NCBI GenBank assembly: GCA_902472305.1
Contig: CABRNK010000016.1
Span: 1 to 64,000, forward strand
Source: Hominenteromicrobium sp900549945
GTDB lineage: Bacteria; Bacillota; Clostridia; Oscillospirales; Acutalibacteraceae
Direction: 5' to 3'
DNA length: 64,000 nt
Every line of letters begins with the position of its first letter. Position 1 is the stretch's first letter. The notes under the pieces were generated by a model, which saw only the letters and a program-made list of their open reading frames with translations, made no database searches and was not told the DNA's origin. Positions 44,645 to 54,721 of the stretch are shown here, piece after piece. A program made the position numbers and the translations under genes.

Positions 44645-45346
44645 ATGTATCGAAAAATCGGCATTCTCTGCGCCGGAGACAGCGAGCTTGCGCCGTTTCT
44701 GCCGCACCTTGAACATGCGCAGACAAGCGAAAAGGCGCTGCTGAAGTTTTACGAGGGAACGCTCTGCGGCCTGCCCGCCGTCCTGCTGTACAGCGGCGTG
44801 TGCAAGGTCAACGCGGCGATCGCCGCCCAGCTCCTCATTGATGTCTGCCGCGCAGACGCCATCATCAATGCGGGAACAGCCGGCGGTATGGATCCGGCGC
44901 TCAAAATCTTTGAAACCGCCGTTTCCACCGAAACGGCCTATCACGATGTTGCCGAGGATATCCTGACAGATTTTCACCCGTGGATGAAATCCGTCTGGTT
45001 CCCGGCAGACACTGCTCTGCTCACGCTCGCCAAAGCGGCGGCCGAGAAGCGTCCGCCGGAATACCCCGTACATTTCGGCCGCATGGTGACCGGCGAGGCG
45101 TTCATCACAGACGAGGGACGGCAGTCGATTAACGCGCGTTTTGCGCCGCTCACCGTGGATATGGAGACGGCGGCCGTCGCGCATGTCTGCCATGTGAACG
45201 GCGTACCGTTTCTCGCGATCCGCACAGTCACCGACACGGCCGACCACAGCGGCACCGGGAATTTCGAGCTGAACTGTGAAAAGGCCTCGGCCATCGCAAA
45301 GGATTTTACGCTCGCGCTGCTCGAGGAAATGAAAGCGCGCGCATGA
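44645..45346 (+). CDS. 5'-methylthioadenosine/S-adenosylhomocysteine nucleosidase
   Basis: 233 residues of the nucleoside phosphorylase fold. INAGTAGGMDP, the late VDMETAAVAHVCHVNGVPFLAIRTV region (Glu binding ribose) and VTDTAD are the MTAN signatures. It hydrolyses methylthioadenosine and S-adenosylhomocysteine to adenine and thiosugar, recycling products of SAM-dependent reactions. Monocistronic, with consensus promoter and a strong terminator. Confidence 0.9.
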   Translation: MYRKIGILCAGDSELAPFLPHLEHAQTSEKALLKFYEGTLCGLPAVLLYSGVCKVNAAIAAQLLIDVCRADAIINAGTAGGMDPALKIFETAVSTETAYHDVAEDILTDFHPWMKSVWFPADTALLTLAKAAAEKRPPEYPVHFGRMVTGEAFITDEGRQSINARFAPLTVDMETAAVAHVCHVNGVPFLAIRTVTDTADHSGTGNFELNCEKASAIAKDFTLALLEEMKARA

Positions 45347-45354
45347 ACGAAAGC

Positions 45355-45406
45355 GCCCCTGCGGCATTCCCGGCGGCAGCCGGAGAAGAACCGCAGGGGC
45401 TTTTTG
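45355..45406 (+). terminator. Terminator of the nucleosidase gene
   Basis: 10-bp stem GCCCCTGCGG/CCGCAGGGGC (45355-45364, 45391-45400), followed by TTTTTGCG. It may also serve the convergent SDR gene weakly. Confidence 0.85.
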
Positions 45407-45437
45407 CGTTGGAAGCAGCCGGCGTGCCCGGCCGTTT

Positions 45438-46199
45438 TCAGATTGTCGGCATCACGCGCCCGCCCGAAACCGAGAGGAACGCGCCGGTGATGTAGTCCGA
45501 AAGGCCGCTCGCGAAAAACAGCACCGCGTCCGCGATGTCGGCGTCGCAGCCGCGCCGCCCCATCGGCACGCTGTCCACATACGCGCCGCTCGTGACGGCG
45601 CCCGCCGCGCGCTCGCGCTCCGTGATCATCCAGCCGGGCGCAACCTGATTCACCGTGACGCCGCGGCTGCCGACCTCCTTCGCAAACGAGCGGCAGAGGC
45701 CGTCCAGCCCGCGCTTTGCCGAGGAGTACGCCGCCGCGCCGGGGTCGCACCGCATCGCGCATTCGGTGTTGATCACGATGAACTTGCCCGCGCCGCGCTC
45801 CAGCATCGCCGGCGCAAACGCCTTGAACATGTAGGCGTTGTGCATCACGGTCGAGGCGAACTGGCTGTAGAAATCCTGCGGGTCCTGCTCCATCACGTCC
45901 TTCCATGCGTACTGGATCACCGCGTTGTTCACAACGATATCCGGGCTGCCGAAGCGCGCGGCTTCATCGCGCATGCGCAGCACGCTCTCAAAATCGGTGA
46001 CGTCGGCCTGCACCGCCGCGGCGCGCGTCCCCGCGGCCTCAAGCTCGCGGACAAGCGCCTCGGCCTTTTCCCCGTTTTGGTTGTAGTGCACGAGCACGGC
46101 GGCGCCCGCCTGCGCGAGGCGGCGGACCATCACGCGGCCAAGCTGGCCCGAACCGCCCGTGACAAGCGCGGTTTTCCCGCTCAAATCGATTGAAACCAT
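45438..46199 (-). CDS. Short-chain dehydrogenase/reductase
   Basis: 253 residues. The Rossmann motif TGGSGQLG near the N-terminus, NNAV for the adenine pocket, and AYSSAKRG with catalytic Tyr/Lys are visible, a classical SDR. Overall similarity is to 3-oxoacyl-ACP reductase-like or sugar/polyol dehydrogenases. The substrate cannot be read. The start at MVSIDLSGK has AGGAGG eight bases upstream. A stable hairpin (46223-46253) lies just before that site. No partner operon. Confidence 0.85.
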   Translation of the reverse strand: MVSIDLSGKTALVTGGSGQLGRVMVRRLAQAGAAVLVHYNQNGEKAEALVRELEAAGTRAAAVQADVTDFESVLRMRDEAARFGSPDIVVNNAVIQYAWKDVMEQDPQDFYSQFASTVMHNAYMFKAFAPAMLERGAGKFIVINTECAMRCDPGAAAYSSAKRGLDGLCRSFAKEVGSRGVTVNQVAPGWMITERERAAGAVTSGAYVDSVPMGRRGCDADIADAVLFFASGLSDYITGAFLSVSGGRVMPTI

Positions 46200-46222
46200 A
46201 CGGCTTTCCTCCTCTTGCTTTT

Positions 46223-46253
46223 CTGCCGCCCGAGCGCGTCGCCCGGGCGGCAG
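46223..46253. promoter_or_regulatory. Hairpin just upstream of the SDR ribosome site
   Basis: Perfect 10-bp stem CTGCCGCCCG/CGGGCGGCAG (46223-46232, 46244-46253). A T-run follows only on the plus strand, which carries no gene ending here. On the minus strand it sits about 10 nt before the SDR ribosome binding site. Confidence 0.4.
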
Positions 46254-46343
46254 ATTTTTCATCCTTCTAACTGCTTTCGGCACAGCGCGCCGAAGGCCGG
46301 CGCCTGCATCCGCCCGAGCCTTCCCGGCTTTAAGCCGCGCCGC

Positions 46344-48578
46344 TTACAGCGACGTCTGCGCGTCGCGCCCTTCCTCGCCGTTCGGCAGCGCGCCGAGCGC
46401 CGGCAGCTTCTTTTTGAAGCGCGCCGGGTTCTGGAGGTCGCCCTCCTGATACACGACGGCCGACAGGACGCGCTGGCCCTTCTTGAGCGTCATCGCCGCG
46501 ACGCCCTGCGTGCTTTTCGTCGCCTTCGGCGCGATCAGCCCCGTATTGAAGAGCAGCATGCGCCCGCTCGAGGCCGTCAGCAGCACGTCGCCGTCCTCGG
46601 GAAGCTGAAGCGCTGCGACCAGCGGAGATTTATCCGAATACGCGTTTAAGAGCTTGCGGCGGTTCGTCTTGGTGCTGTAGGCCGAAAGCTCCACCTTCGC
46701 GGCCTTGCCGTTTTCAAAGACAAACAGCATGAAGCCGCTGTAATCCGAAGTGACCGCCATCGCGGCCGCCGTCTCGCCCTCATCCATCTGCACGCGCGCG
46801 GGGATGTACTCGCCCATCACGCTCGCCTTCATATCGGCAAAATCGGCGGCGCGCATCTTGTAGACCTGCGCCCGGTCGGAGAAAAACAGCAGCTCGGCGG
46901 CGTTCGTCGATTCGAGCTGGCGCACGATCGCGTCGCCCTCCTTGAGCTTCTGCTCGCCGCCCATGCGCAGCGAGAGCGGCGTAATCTTCTTGAAATAGCC
47001 CTCGCGCGTGAAGAACAAATTCACCGGATAATCGGGGATCTCCTCCACCGGCTCCTCCTCGTGGATCTCGTCGGCGTAGAGGATCAGGCTGCGGCGCGGC
47101 TGGCCGTACTTCTGCGCGATCTCCGAAAGCTCGCGCGTGATAATCGTCTTGATGCGCGATTTCGACGCGAGCACCGCCTCGAGGTCGCGGATCTCCGCCT
47201 CGAGGTTTTCGATCTCCTCGGTGCGCTTCAAAATAAACTCGCGGTTCAAATGGCGCAGCTTGATTTCCGCGACGTACTCGGCCTGCACCGCATCGATGCC
47301 GAAGCCGATCATCAGGTTCGGCACGACCTCGCTCTCCTCCGCCGTCTCGCGGACGATGCGGATCGCCTTGTCGATGTCGAGCAGAATCGCCCGCAGGCCG
47401 TAGAGCAGGTGCAGCTTCTCCTTCTTTTTCGTAAGGTCGAAATACGTGCGGCGGCGGACGCATTCGACGCGGAACGCCGTCCACTCCTCAAAGAGCGCGC
47501 GCACGCCGAGCACGCGCGGCACGCCGGCGATCAGCACGTTGAAGTTGCAGGCAAAGCTGTCCTCGAGCGAGGTCATCTTGAACAGGCGCTGCATCAGCTT
47601 TTCCGGGTCGGTGCCGCGCTTGAGATCGATCGTGATCTTCAGGCCGTCGAGACCCGTTTCGTCGCGGATGTCGGTCAGCTCCTTGAGCTTGCCCTGCTTG
47701 ACGAGGTCGATCACCTTCTCAACGATCGCCTCGATCGTCGTCGTGGGCGGGATCTGCGTGATATCGATGCAGTTCGCCGCCTTGTCGAACGTGTAGCGCG
47801 CGCGCACGCGGATGCTGCCGCGGCCCGTCTCATAGATCTGCTCCATCGCCTTGCGGTCGAAAATAATCTGGCCGCCGCCCGGGAAATCAGGCGCCTGCAT
47901 CGTCGTGAAAAGATCGTGCTTCGGGTTTTTCATCAGCTCGATCGCCGTGTTGCAGACCTCCGCAAGGTTGAACGGGCAGATCGACGACGCCATGCCGACC
48001 GCGATGCCGGTGTTCGCGTTGACGAGCACCGAGGGAAACGCCGCGGGCAGCAGCGTCGGCTCCTTCGTCGTGCTGTCGTAGTTGTCGATAAAATCAACGG
48101 TATCCTTGTCAATGTCGCGGAACAGCTCGCGGCAGATGCCGTCGAGCCGCGCCTCGGTGTAGCGCGAGGCGGCCCACGCCATATCGCGCGAATAGAACTT
48201 GCCGAAATTGCCCTTCGAATCGACGTACGGGTGCAGAAGCGCCTCATAGCCGCGCGAGAGGCGCACCATCGTGTCGTAGATGGCGGCGTCGCCGTGCGGG
48301 TTCAGCTTCATCGTCTGGCCGACGATGTTCGCGCTCTTCGTGCGCGCCGAACCGAGCAGGTTCATCTTATACATCGTGTAGAGCAGCTTGCGGTGCGAGG
48401 GCTTGAAGCCGTCGATCTCCGGGATCGCGCGCGACAGAATGACGCTCATCGCATACGGCATGAAATTCTTGCGGATCGTATCGTTGATATCCTGCTCGAC
48501 GATCTCGCCCGCACCCGCGATAAAGCCCTGCATTTTCACCGCGCTCTCGCGCTTTGGCTGCTGTTTTTTCCTCGCCAT
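46344..48578 (-). CDS. parC: DNA topoisomerase IV subunit A (type IIA topoisomerase)
   Basis: 744 residues. The winged-helix region contains the active Tyr140 (SRYTEARL), and the C-terminal beta-propeller lacks a GyrA box, so topoisomerase IV is preferred to gyrase. In the quinolone-resistance-determining region PHGDAAIYD, the residue equivalent to E. coli GyrA Ser83 is Ala98, while the Asp87 equivalent (Asp102) is kept. It starts 43 bp after parE with an AAAGGAG site and decatenates sister chromosomes with it. Confidence 0.9.
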   Translation of the reverse strand: MARKKQQPKRESAVKMQGFIAGAGEIVEQDINDTIRKNFMPYAMSVILSRAIPEIDGFKPSHRKLLYTMYKMNLLGSARTKSANIVGQTMKLNPHGDAAIYDTMVRLSRGYEALLHPYVDSKGNFGKFYSRDMAWAASRYTEARLDGICRELFRDIDKDTVDFIDNYDSTTKEPTLLPAAFPSVLVNANTGIAVGMASSICPFNLAEVCNTAIELMKNPKHDLFTTMQAPDFPGGGQIIFDRKAMEQIYETGRGSIRVRARYTFDKAANCIDITQIPPTTTIEAIVEKVIDLVKQGKLKELTDIRDETGLDGLKITIDLKRGTDPEKLMQRLFKMTSLEDSFACNFNVLIAGVPRVLGVRALFEEWTAFRVECVRRRTYFDLTKKKEKLHLLYGLRAILLDIDKAIRIVRETAEESEVVPNLMIGFGIDAVQAEYVAEIKLRHLNREFILKRTEEIENLEAEIRDLEAVLASKSRIKTIITRELSEIAQKYGQPRRSLILYADEIHEEEPVEEIPDYPVNLFFTREGYFKKITPLSLRMGGEQKLKEGDAIVRQLESTNAAELLFFSDRAQVYKMRAADFADMKASVMGEYIPARVQMDEGETAAAMAVTSDYSGFMLFVFENGKAAKVELSAYSTKTNRRKLLNAYSDKSPLVAALQLPEDGDVLLTASSGRMLLFNTGLIAPKATKSTQGVAAMTLKKGQRVLSAVVYQEGDLQNPARFKKKLPALGALPNGEEGRDAQTSL

Positions 48579-48620
48579 ATCCTCTCTCCTTTGCTTTCAC
48601 AGGCCGCGGTGCGCAAACCG

Positions 48621-50603
48621 TCACGAAACATCCAGATCGTCCATATACTCGCTGCCGTGCTCGGCGATATAATCCTTGCGGCCGGCGAGGTTGTCGCCGA
48701 GCAGCGTGTCGAACATCTCGGCCGTGCGCTCCACGTCGCCGGGCTTCACCTGAATCAGGCGGCGCGTTTTGGGGTTCATCGTCGTCAGGTTCATCATCTC
48801 AGGGTCGTTTTCACCGAGACCCTTCGAGCGCTGAATCGTGTATTTCTGGCCCTTGAGCTCGCCGAGGAACTGCTCCTTCTCGCGCTCGTCGTAGGCGAAA
48901 AACGTCTTGTCCTTCGAGGTGATCTCATACAGCGGCGACTCCGCGATGAACACCTTGTTCTGGTCGATCAGGTCGGGCGTCAGGCGGTAGAGCATCGTCA
49001 GCAGCATCGTGCGGATATGAAAGCCGTCCACATCCGCATCGGTGCACAGGATGATCTTGCTCCAGCGCAGGTTGTCCATGTCGAAGGTCGCGAGGTTCTT
49101 GTTCGCCTTCGATTTCACCTGCACGCCGCAGCCGAGCACCTTGATGAGATCGGTGATGATCTCGCTTTTGAAAATCTTATCGTAATCCGCCTTGAGGCAG
49201 TTGAGGATCTTGCCGCGGATCGGCATGATCGCCTGATAGTTTGGGTCGCGCGCCTGCTTGACCGCACCGAGCGCCGAATCGCCCTCCACGATGAAGATCT
49301 CGCGCTCCGCCGTATCCTTCGAGCGACAGTCAACGAATTTGGCAACGCGGCCCGTGATATCCATTTTCGCGGTCAGCTTGCCCTTGAGGTTCAACCGCGT
49401 GCGCTCGGCGTCCTCGCGGGAGCGCTTGTTGATGAGCACCTGCGCGCCGATCTTCTCGGCCTCCATCGGGTTCTCGATGAAATAGACCTCAAGGTTGTGG
49501 CGGAGCATCTCCACCATCGCTTCCTGAATGCCCTTGTTGTTGATGGCCTTCTTCGTCTGGTTTTCGTAGGAGGTCATCGTCGAAAAGGAGGACAGAACGA
49601 TGACGAGGCAGTCCTCGATGTCCTGAAACTTAATCTTGCTCTCCGACTTGTTGTACTTGCCGTTCTGCTTCAAATACGCGTCGATCTGATAGACAAAGGC
49701 GTTCTGCACGGCCTTGTCCGGCGCGCCGCCGTACTCGAGCCAGCTCGAGTTGTGGTAGTATTCGGTCAGGTGCAGGCGGTTCGAAAAAGCGACCGCCGCA
49801 TTGATCTTCACGTTGTAGAGAGGCAGATCCCCGCGGTCGCGCACTTTTTTTTCGGACTGCCAGAACTGGATCGAGGTCAGCGCGTCGTCGCCGCAGAGCT
49901 CGCGCACGTGGTCCTCGATGCCGTTTTCGTAGCAGAACACGGTCGTCTCGAACTTCCTCGGCGACACCTCGTTTTTGAAGATGAATTTCACGCCCGCGTT
50001 GACGATCGCCTGCCGGCGGATCGTGTCCGTGTAGTATTCGGCCGGCACCGCGATGTCGGTGAACACCTTGAGGTCCGGCTTCCAGCGGATCACGGACCCG
50101 GTATCCTTCTTCGCGTACGGCTCCTTCTGCAGGCCGCCGACGTTCTCGCCGTGCTCGAAATGCAGCGTGTAGCGGAAGCCGTCGTAGCGGATGTCCGCGT
50201 CCATATATTCCGAGGCATACTGCGTGGCGCAGAGGCCAAGGCCGTTGAGGCCGAGCGCGTAGTCGTAGTTGCCGCCGTCGTTGTTGTTGTACTTGCCGCC
50301 CGCGTACATCTCGCAGAAAACAAGCTCCCAGTTGAAGCGCTCCTCGCGCTTGTTGTAGTCGACCGGGATGCCGCGGCCGTGGTCCTCCACCTCGATCGAC
50401 TGGTCGAGGAAGCGTGTAACGGTGATCTCCTTGCCGTAGCCCTGCCGCGCCTCGTCGATCGAGTTCGAGAGAATTTCGAAGATCGCGTGCTCGCAGCCGT
50501 CGAGGCCGTCCGAGCCGAAGATGACCGCCGGGCGCAGCCGCACGCGGTCGGCGCCCTTGAGGCTCGTTATGCTTTCGTTGCCGTAATTCTGTTTTTTCGC
50601 CAT
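48621..50603 (-). CDS. parE: DNA topoisomerase IV subunit B
   Basis: 660 residues. GHKL ATPase motifs (EILSNSIDEA, DHGRGIPVD and, later, GLNGLGLCATQ), a transducer domain and the Toprim metal motifs (VEGDSALG, LCTDADVDG) are visible. Partner of the adjacent parC. The start at MAKKQNYG has AAAGGAG nine bases upstream. The frame stays open a further 200 bp without similarity. No clear promoter was found in the GC-rich leader, which contains a perfect 11-bp hairpin at 50646-50678. Confidence 0.92.
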   Translation of the reverse strand: MAKKQNYGNESITSLKGADRVRLRPAVIFGSDGLDGCEHAIFEILSNSIDEARQGYGKEITVTRFLDQSIEVEDHGRGIPVDYNKREERFNWELVFCEMYAGGKYNNNDGGNYDYALGLNGLGLCATQYASEYMDADIRYDGFRYTLHFEHGENVGGLQKEPYAKKDTGSVIRWKPDLKVFTDIAVPAEYYTDTIRRQAIVNAGVKFIFKNEVSPRKFETTVFCYENGIEDHVRELCGDDALTSIQFWQSEKKVRDRGDLPLYNVKINAAVAFSNRLHLTEYYHNSSWLEYGGAPDKAVQNAFVYQIDAYLKQNGKYNKSESKIKFQDIEDCLVIVLSSFSTMTSYENQTKKAINNKGIQEAMVEMLRHNLEVYFIENPMEAEKIGAQVLINKRSREDAERTRLNLKGKLTAKMDITGRVAKFVDCRSKDTAEREIFIVEGDSALGAVKQARDPNYQAIMPIRGKILNCLKADYDKIFKSEIITDLIKVLGCGVQVKSKANKNLATFDMDNLRWSKIILCTDADVDGFHIRTMLLTMLYRLTPDLIDQNKVFIAESPLYEITSKDKTFFAYDEREKEQFLGELKGQKYTIQRSKGLGENDPEMMNLTTMNPKTRRLIQVKPGDVERTAEMFDTLLGDNLAGRKDYIAEHGSEYMDDLDVS

Positions 50604-50645
50604 AGCGTTTCGCTCCTTTCGCAAGGAATGTCCTGCGCCGTTTTC

Positions 50646-50678
50646 CGGCACCGCCGCACGCACTGTACGGCGGTGCCG
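50646..50678. promoter_or_regulatory. Leader hairpin upstream of parE
   Basis: Perfect 11-bp stem CGGCACCGCCG/CGGCGGTGCCG (50646-50656, 50668-50678) without T-tail on either strand, in the otherwise gene-free leader. Confidence 0.4.
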
Positions 50679-50770
50679 AACGCGCCGTGCGGAGGCCCGG
50701 GCCGTCTCTTTCGCCCCTGCCCCACACACCGCCGGCCCCGTTTTCGAACCGGCGGGGTATAAACAAACGT

Positions 50771-50797
50771 AAAGGGAATGCACTGCACATTCCCTTT
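50771..50797 (-). terminator. Probable terminator of ftsH
   Basis: 10-bp stem AAAGGGAATG/CATTCCCTTT (50771-50780, 50788-50797), followed on the minus strand by ACGTTTGTTT, a weak T-tail. Confidence 0.6.
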
Positions 50798-50806
50798 CGT
50801 TCAAGG

Positions 50807-52744
<1,938 letters not shown>

Positions 52745-52770
52745 GTTCCGACCTCCCGGAATGTAATGAT

Positions 52771-52779
52771 ATTATATCA
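52771..52779 (-). promoter_or_regulatory. Possible extended -10 promoter for ftsH
   Basis: Minus strand TGA-TATAAT (52771-52779). No good -35 was found at 16-18 bp. Weak support. Confidence 0.4.
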
Positions 52780-52817
52780 TAATATTTCTGCAATCTATAG
52801 AGAGCAGGACCGCCGCC

Positions 52818-53369
52818 TTACGCGCCGTAAACCTCGGGCTTCAGCACGCCGACGAACGGCAGGTTCCTGTATTTTTCATCGTAATCCAGACCGTAGCCGA
52901 CGATAAATGCGTCGGGAATCGCACAGCCTATGTACTTCGCGTGCACATCAACCTCGCGCCGCTCGGGCTTATCGAACAGCGTGCAGACCTCAATGCTGTT
53001 CGGCTCTCGGCTTTTGAGCAGGTCCACAAGGTAGTGCAGCGTCTTGCCGCTGTCGAGGATATCCTCGACGATGACGATGTCGTATCCCTTCAAATTGATA
53101 TCGAGGTCCTTGATGATCTTGACGACGCCGGAGGTTTTCGTGCCGGAGCCGTAGCTCGAAACCGACATGAAATCGATCCGCGCCGGAACCTCGATCGCGC
53201 GCATCAGATCCGCCATAAACACGACGGAGCCCTTGAGCACGCTGACAAGCAGCAGGTTCTTGTCCGCATAATCGCGCGAGATCTCCGCACCCACGCGCTT
53301 GACCATCGCGGCGATGGTCTCCTCGCTGTAGAGGACTTCCTGAATATCGTTTAACATTGTGTTTGCCAT
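52818..53369 (-). CDS. hpt: Hypoxanthine phosphoribosyltransferase
   Basis: 183 residues. The PRPP-binding motif IVIVEDILDSGKTL and the flexible loop region SSYGSGTKTSG are present. It salvages hypoxanthine and guanine to IMP and GMP, complementing the purB-purA-guaA operon at the start of the window. The start at MANTMLND has AAAGGA nine bases upstream. It follows tilS by 20 bp and precedes ftsH, a neighbourhood typical of Firmicutes. Confidence 0.96.
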   Translation of the reverse strand: MANTMLNDIQEVLYSEETIAAMVKRVGAEISRDYADKNLLLVSVLKGSVVFMADLMRAIEVPARIDFMSVSSYGSGTKTSGVVKIIKDLDINLKGYDIVIVEDILDSGKTLHYLVDLLKSREPNSIEVCTLFDKPERREVDVHAKYIGCAIPDAFIVGYGLDYDEKYRNLPFVGVLKPEVYGA

Positions 53370-53389
53370 TTGAACCGTTCCTTTCTCCC

Positions 53390-54721
53390 TCAAGTTTCAC
53401 CGCATACCTGAATTTCCAGCGCCCAGCCTTCCTCAAAGCAGGCCGCAAAGCCCTCCGCCGGGCCGACGCCCTCAATCCAGACGATCGTGCCGTCCAGCTC
53501 GAGCAGCAGCACCGCGCCGCGCGCGGCCGCCGGAATCCGCAGCTCGTTGAAAAGCTTTTTCACCGGCTTCGTCACGCCGCGCCCATAAGGGGCGAAGCGG
53601 TCGCCCGCACGGCGCGTGCGGATCACCGGAACACCAGTAATTCTATCACAGTCCAAACGGTTTTTAAATAACAAATTATGAACATTCGGGCTGTTTTTTC
53701 CGTTTTTTATGAACTTTCTTGAAACAATCAGTTTTTTGCCGTTCGGCAGCAGTGTTTCGGCCTGTGTCACCGGAAGCGTAAAGCTGGTGGGCTTCACATC
53801 CATGACTGTAAGCGTATCCTGCTTTACGGAAAGCATCGCGCCGCCGGGCAGCGTCAGCCCGCCGCCGCAGAGGACGCAGTCCGCCGCGCGCAGCAGGTGC
53901 TCATAGCTCATTCTGCCCAGCGGCTGCAAATATATTTCAAGCGCCCGATGCAAAAGTGCGGGATGCGCCGCGCGCAGCACCGGCAGAGATAGCCCGCCCG
54001 CCGTCCGCGCGGCCCGCAGCAGCGCCTCGGCCTGCGCCTGCATGAAGTCGTTTTCGAGCGCCATGCTCGCCGTGAAACGGGAAACCGCGTCCGAAAGCCG
54101 CGGGTTGATCTCGCGCAGTTCCGGCAGAACGCGGCGGCGCAGCCGGTTGCGCGTGTACGTCTCCTCCGCGTTCGTCGAGTCCTCCACCCAGTCAAGGTGA
54201 AACACTTTACACAGGAACTCCACCTCCGCGCGCGATACGCCGAGCAGCGGTCTGCGCAGCTTATCGCGCCGCCGCGGGATGCCGCCGGCGCCGCGCGGAC
54301 CCATGCCGCGCGCAAGATTCAAAAGCAGCGTCTCGGCGTTGTCGTCGGCGTTGTGCGCCGTGGCGATCGTGTCGCTCTCCCCCGCGGCGGTCTCCGCAAA
54401 GCAGGCGTACCGCACGCGCCGCGCGCATTCCTCGAGCCCCTCGCGGCGCTCGGCCGCAAGGCGCGGGACGTCCCTTTGAAACACCGTCAGCCGCAGGCCG
54501 CGCACCGCGCAGAAATCGCGCACAAAGCGCTCGTCCCGCCCGGCCTCCGCGCCGCGGATGCCATGGTTCACATGCACGGCGTGCAGCCGCGCCGCGCCGT
54601 ATTTTTCCAGCAGCAGGTGCGTGAGCAGCGTGGAATCCGCGCCGCCCGAAAGGCCGACGACGATCGCGCCGGTCTGCGGAAAATCATAGCGCACCTTTCG
54701 GAGGATCTCCTCAGCTTTCAC
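53390..54721 (-). CDS. tilS: tRNA(Ile)-lysidine synthetase
   Basis: TilS attaches lysine to C34 of tRNA-Ile(CAU) so that AUA is read correctly. 443 residues: an N-terminal PP-loop domain with VVGLSGGADST, then TilS-specific central and C-terminal domains. The start is GTG at 54721 (VKAEEILRK), with AGGAGG nine bases upstream, overlapping the end of dnaB by 11 bp. The longer open frame upstream runs over dnaB and is an artefact. Confidence 0.95.
   Translation of the reverse strand: MKAEEILRKVRYDFPQTGAIVVGLSGGADSTLLTHLLLEKYGAARLHAVHVNHGIRGAEAGRDERFVRDFCAVRGLRLTVFQRDVPRLAAERREGLEECARRVRYACFAETAAGESDTIATAHNADDNAETLLLNLARGMGPRGAGGIPRRRDKLRRPLLGVSRAEVEFLCKVFHLDWVEDSTNAEETYTRNRLRRRVLPELREINPRLSDAVSRFTASMALENDFMQAQAEALLRAARTAGGLSLPVLRAAHPALLHRALEIYLQPLGRMSYEHLLRAADCVLCGGGLTLPGGAMLSVKQDTLTVMDVKPTSFTLPVTQAETLLPNGKKLIVSRKFIKNGKNSPNVHNLLFKNRLDCDRITGVPVIRTRRAGDRFAPYGRGVTKPVKKLFNELRIPAAARGAVLLLELDGTIVWIEGVGPAEGFAACFEEGWALEIQVCGET

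Noticed and set aside
46223..46253. Intrinsic terminator of parC
   Set aside because: The T-run is on the plus strand side only. On the transcribed minus strand the stem is followed by AAAAG.
47061..50762. A 1233-codon open frame antisense to parC and parE
   Set aside because: High GC content keeps the antisense frame open. The peptide is Arg/Leu/His-rich with no family similarity, while the minus-strand frames are clear topoisomerase subunits.
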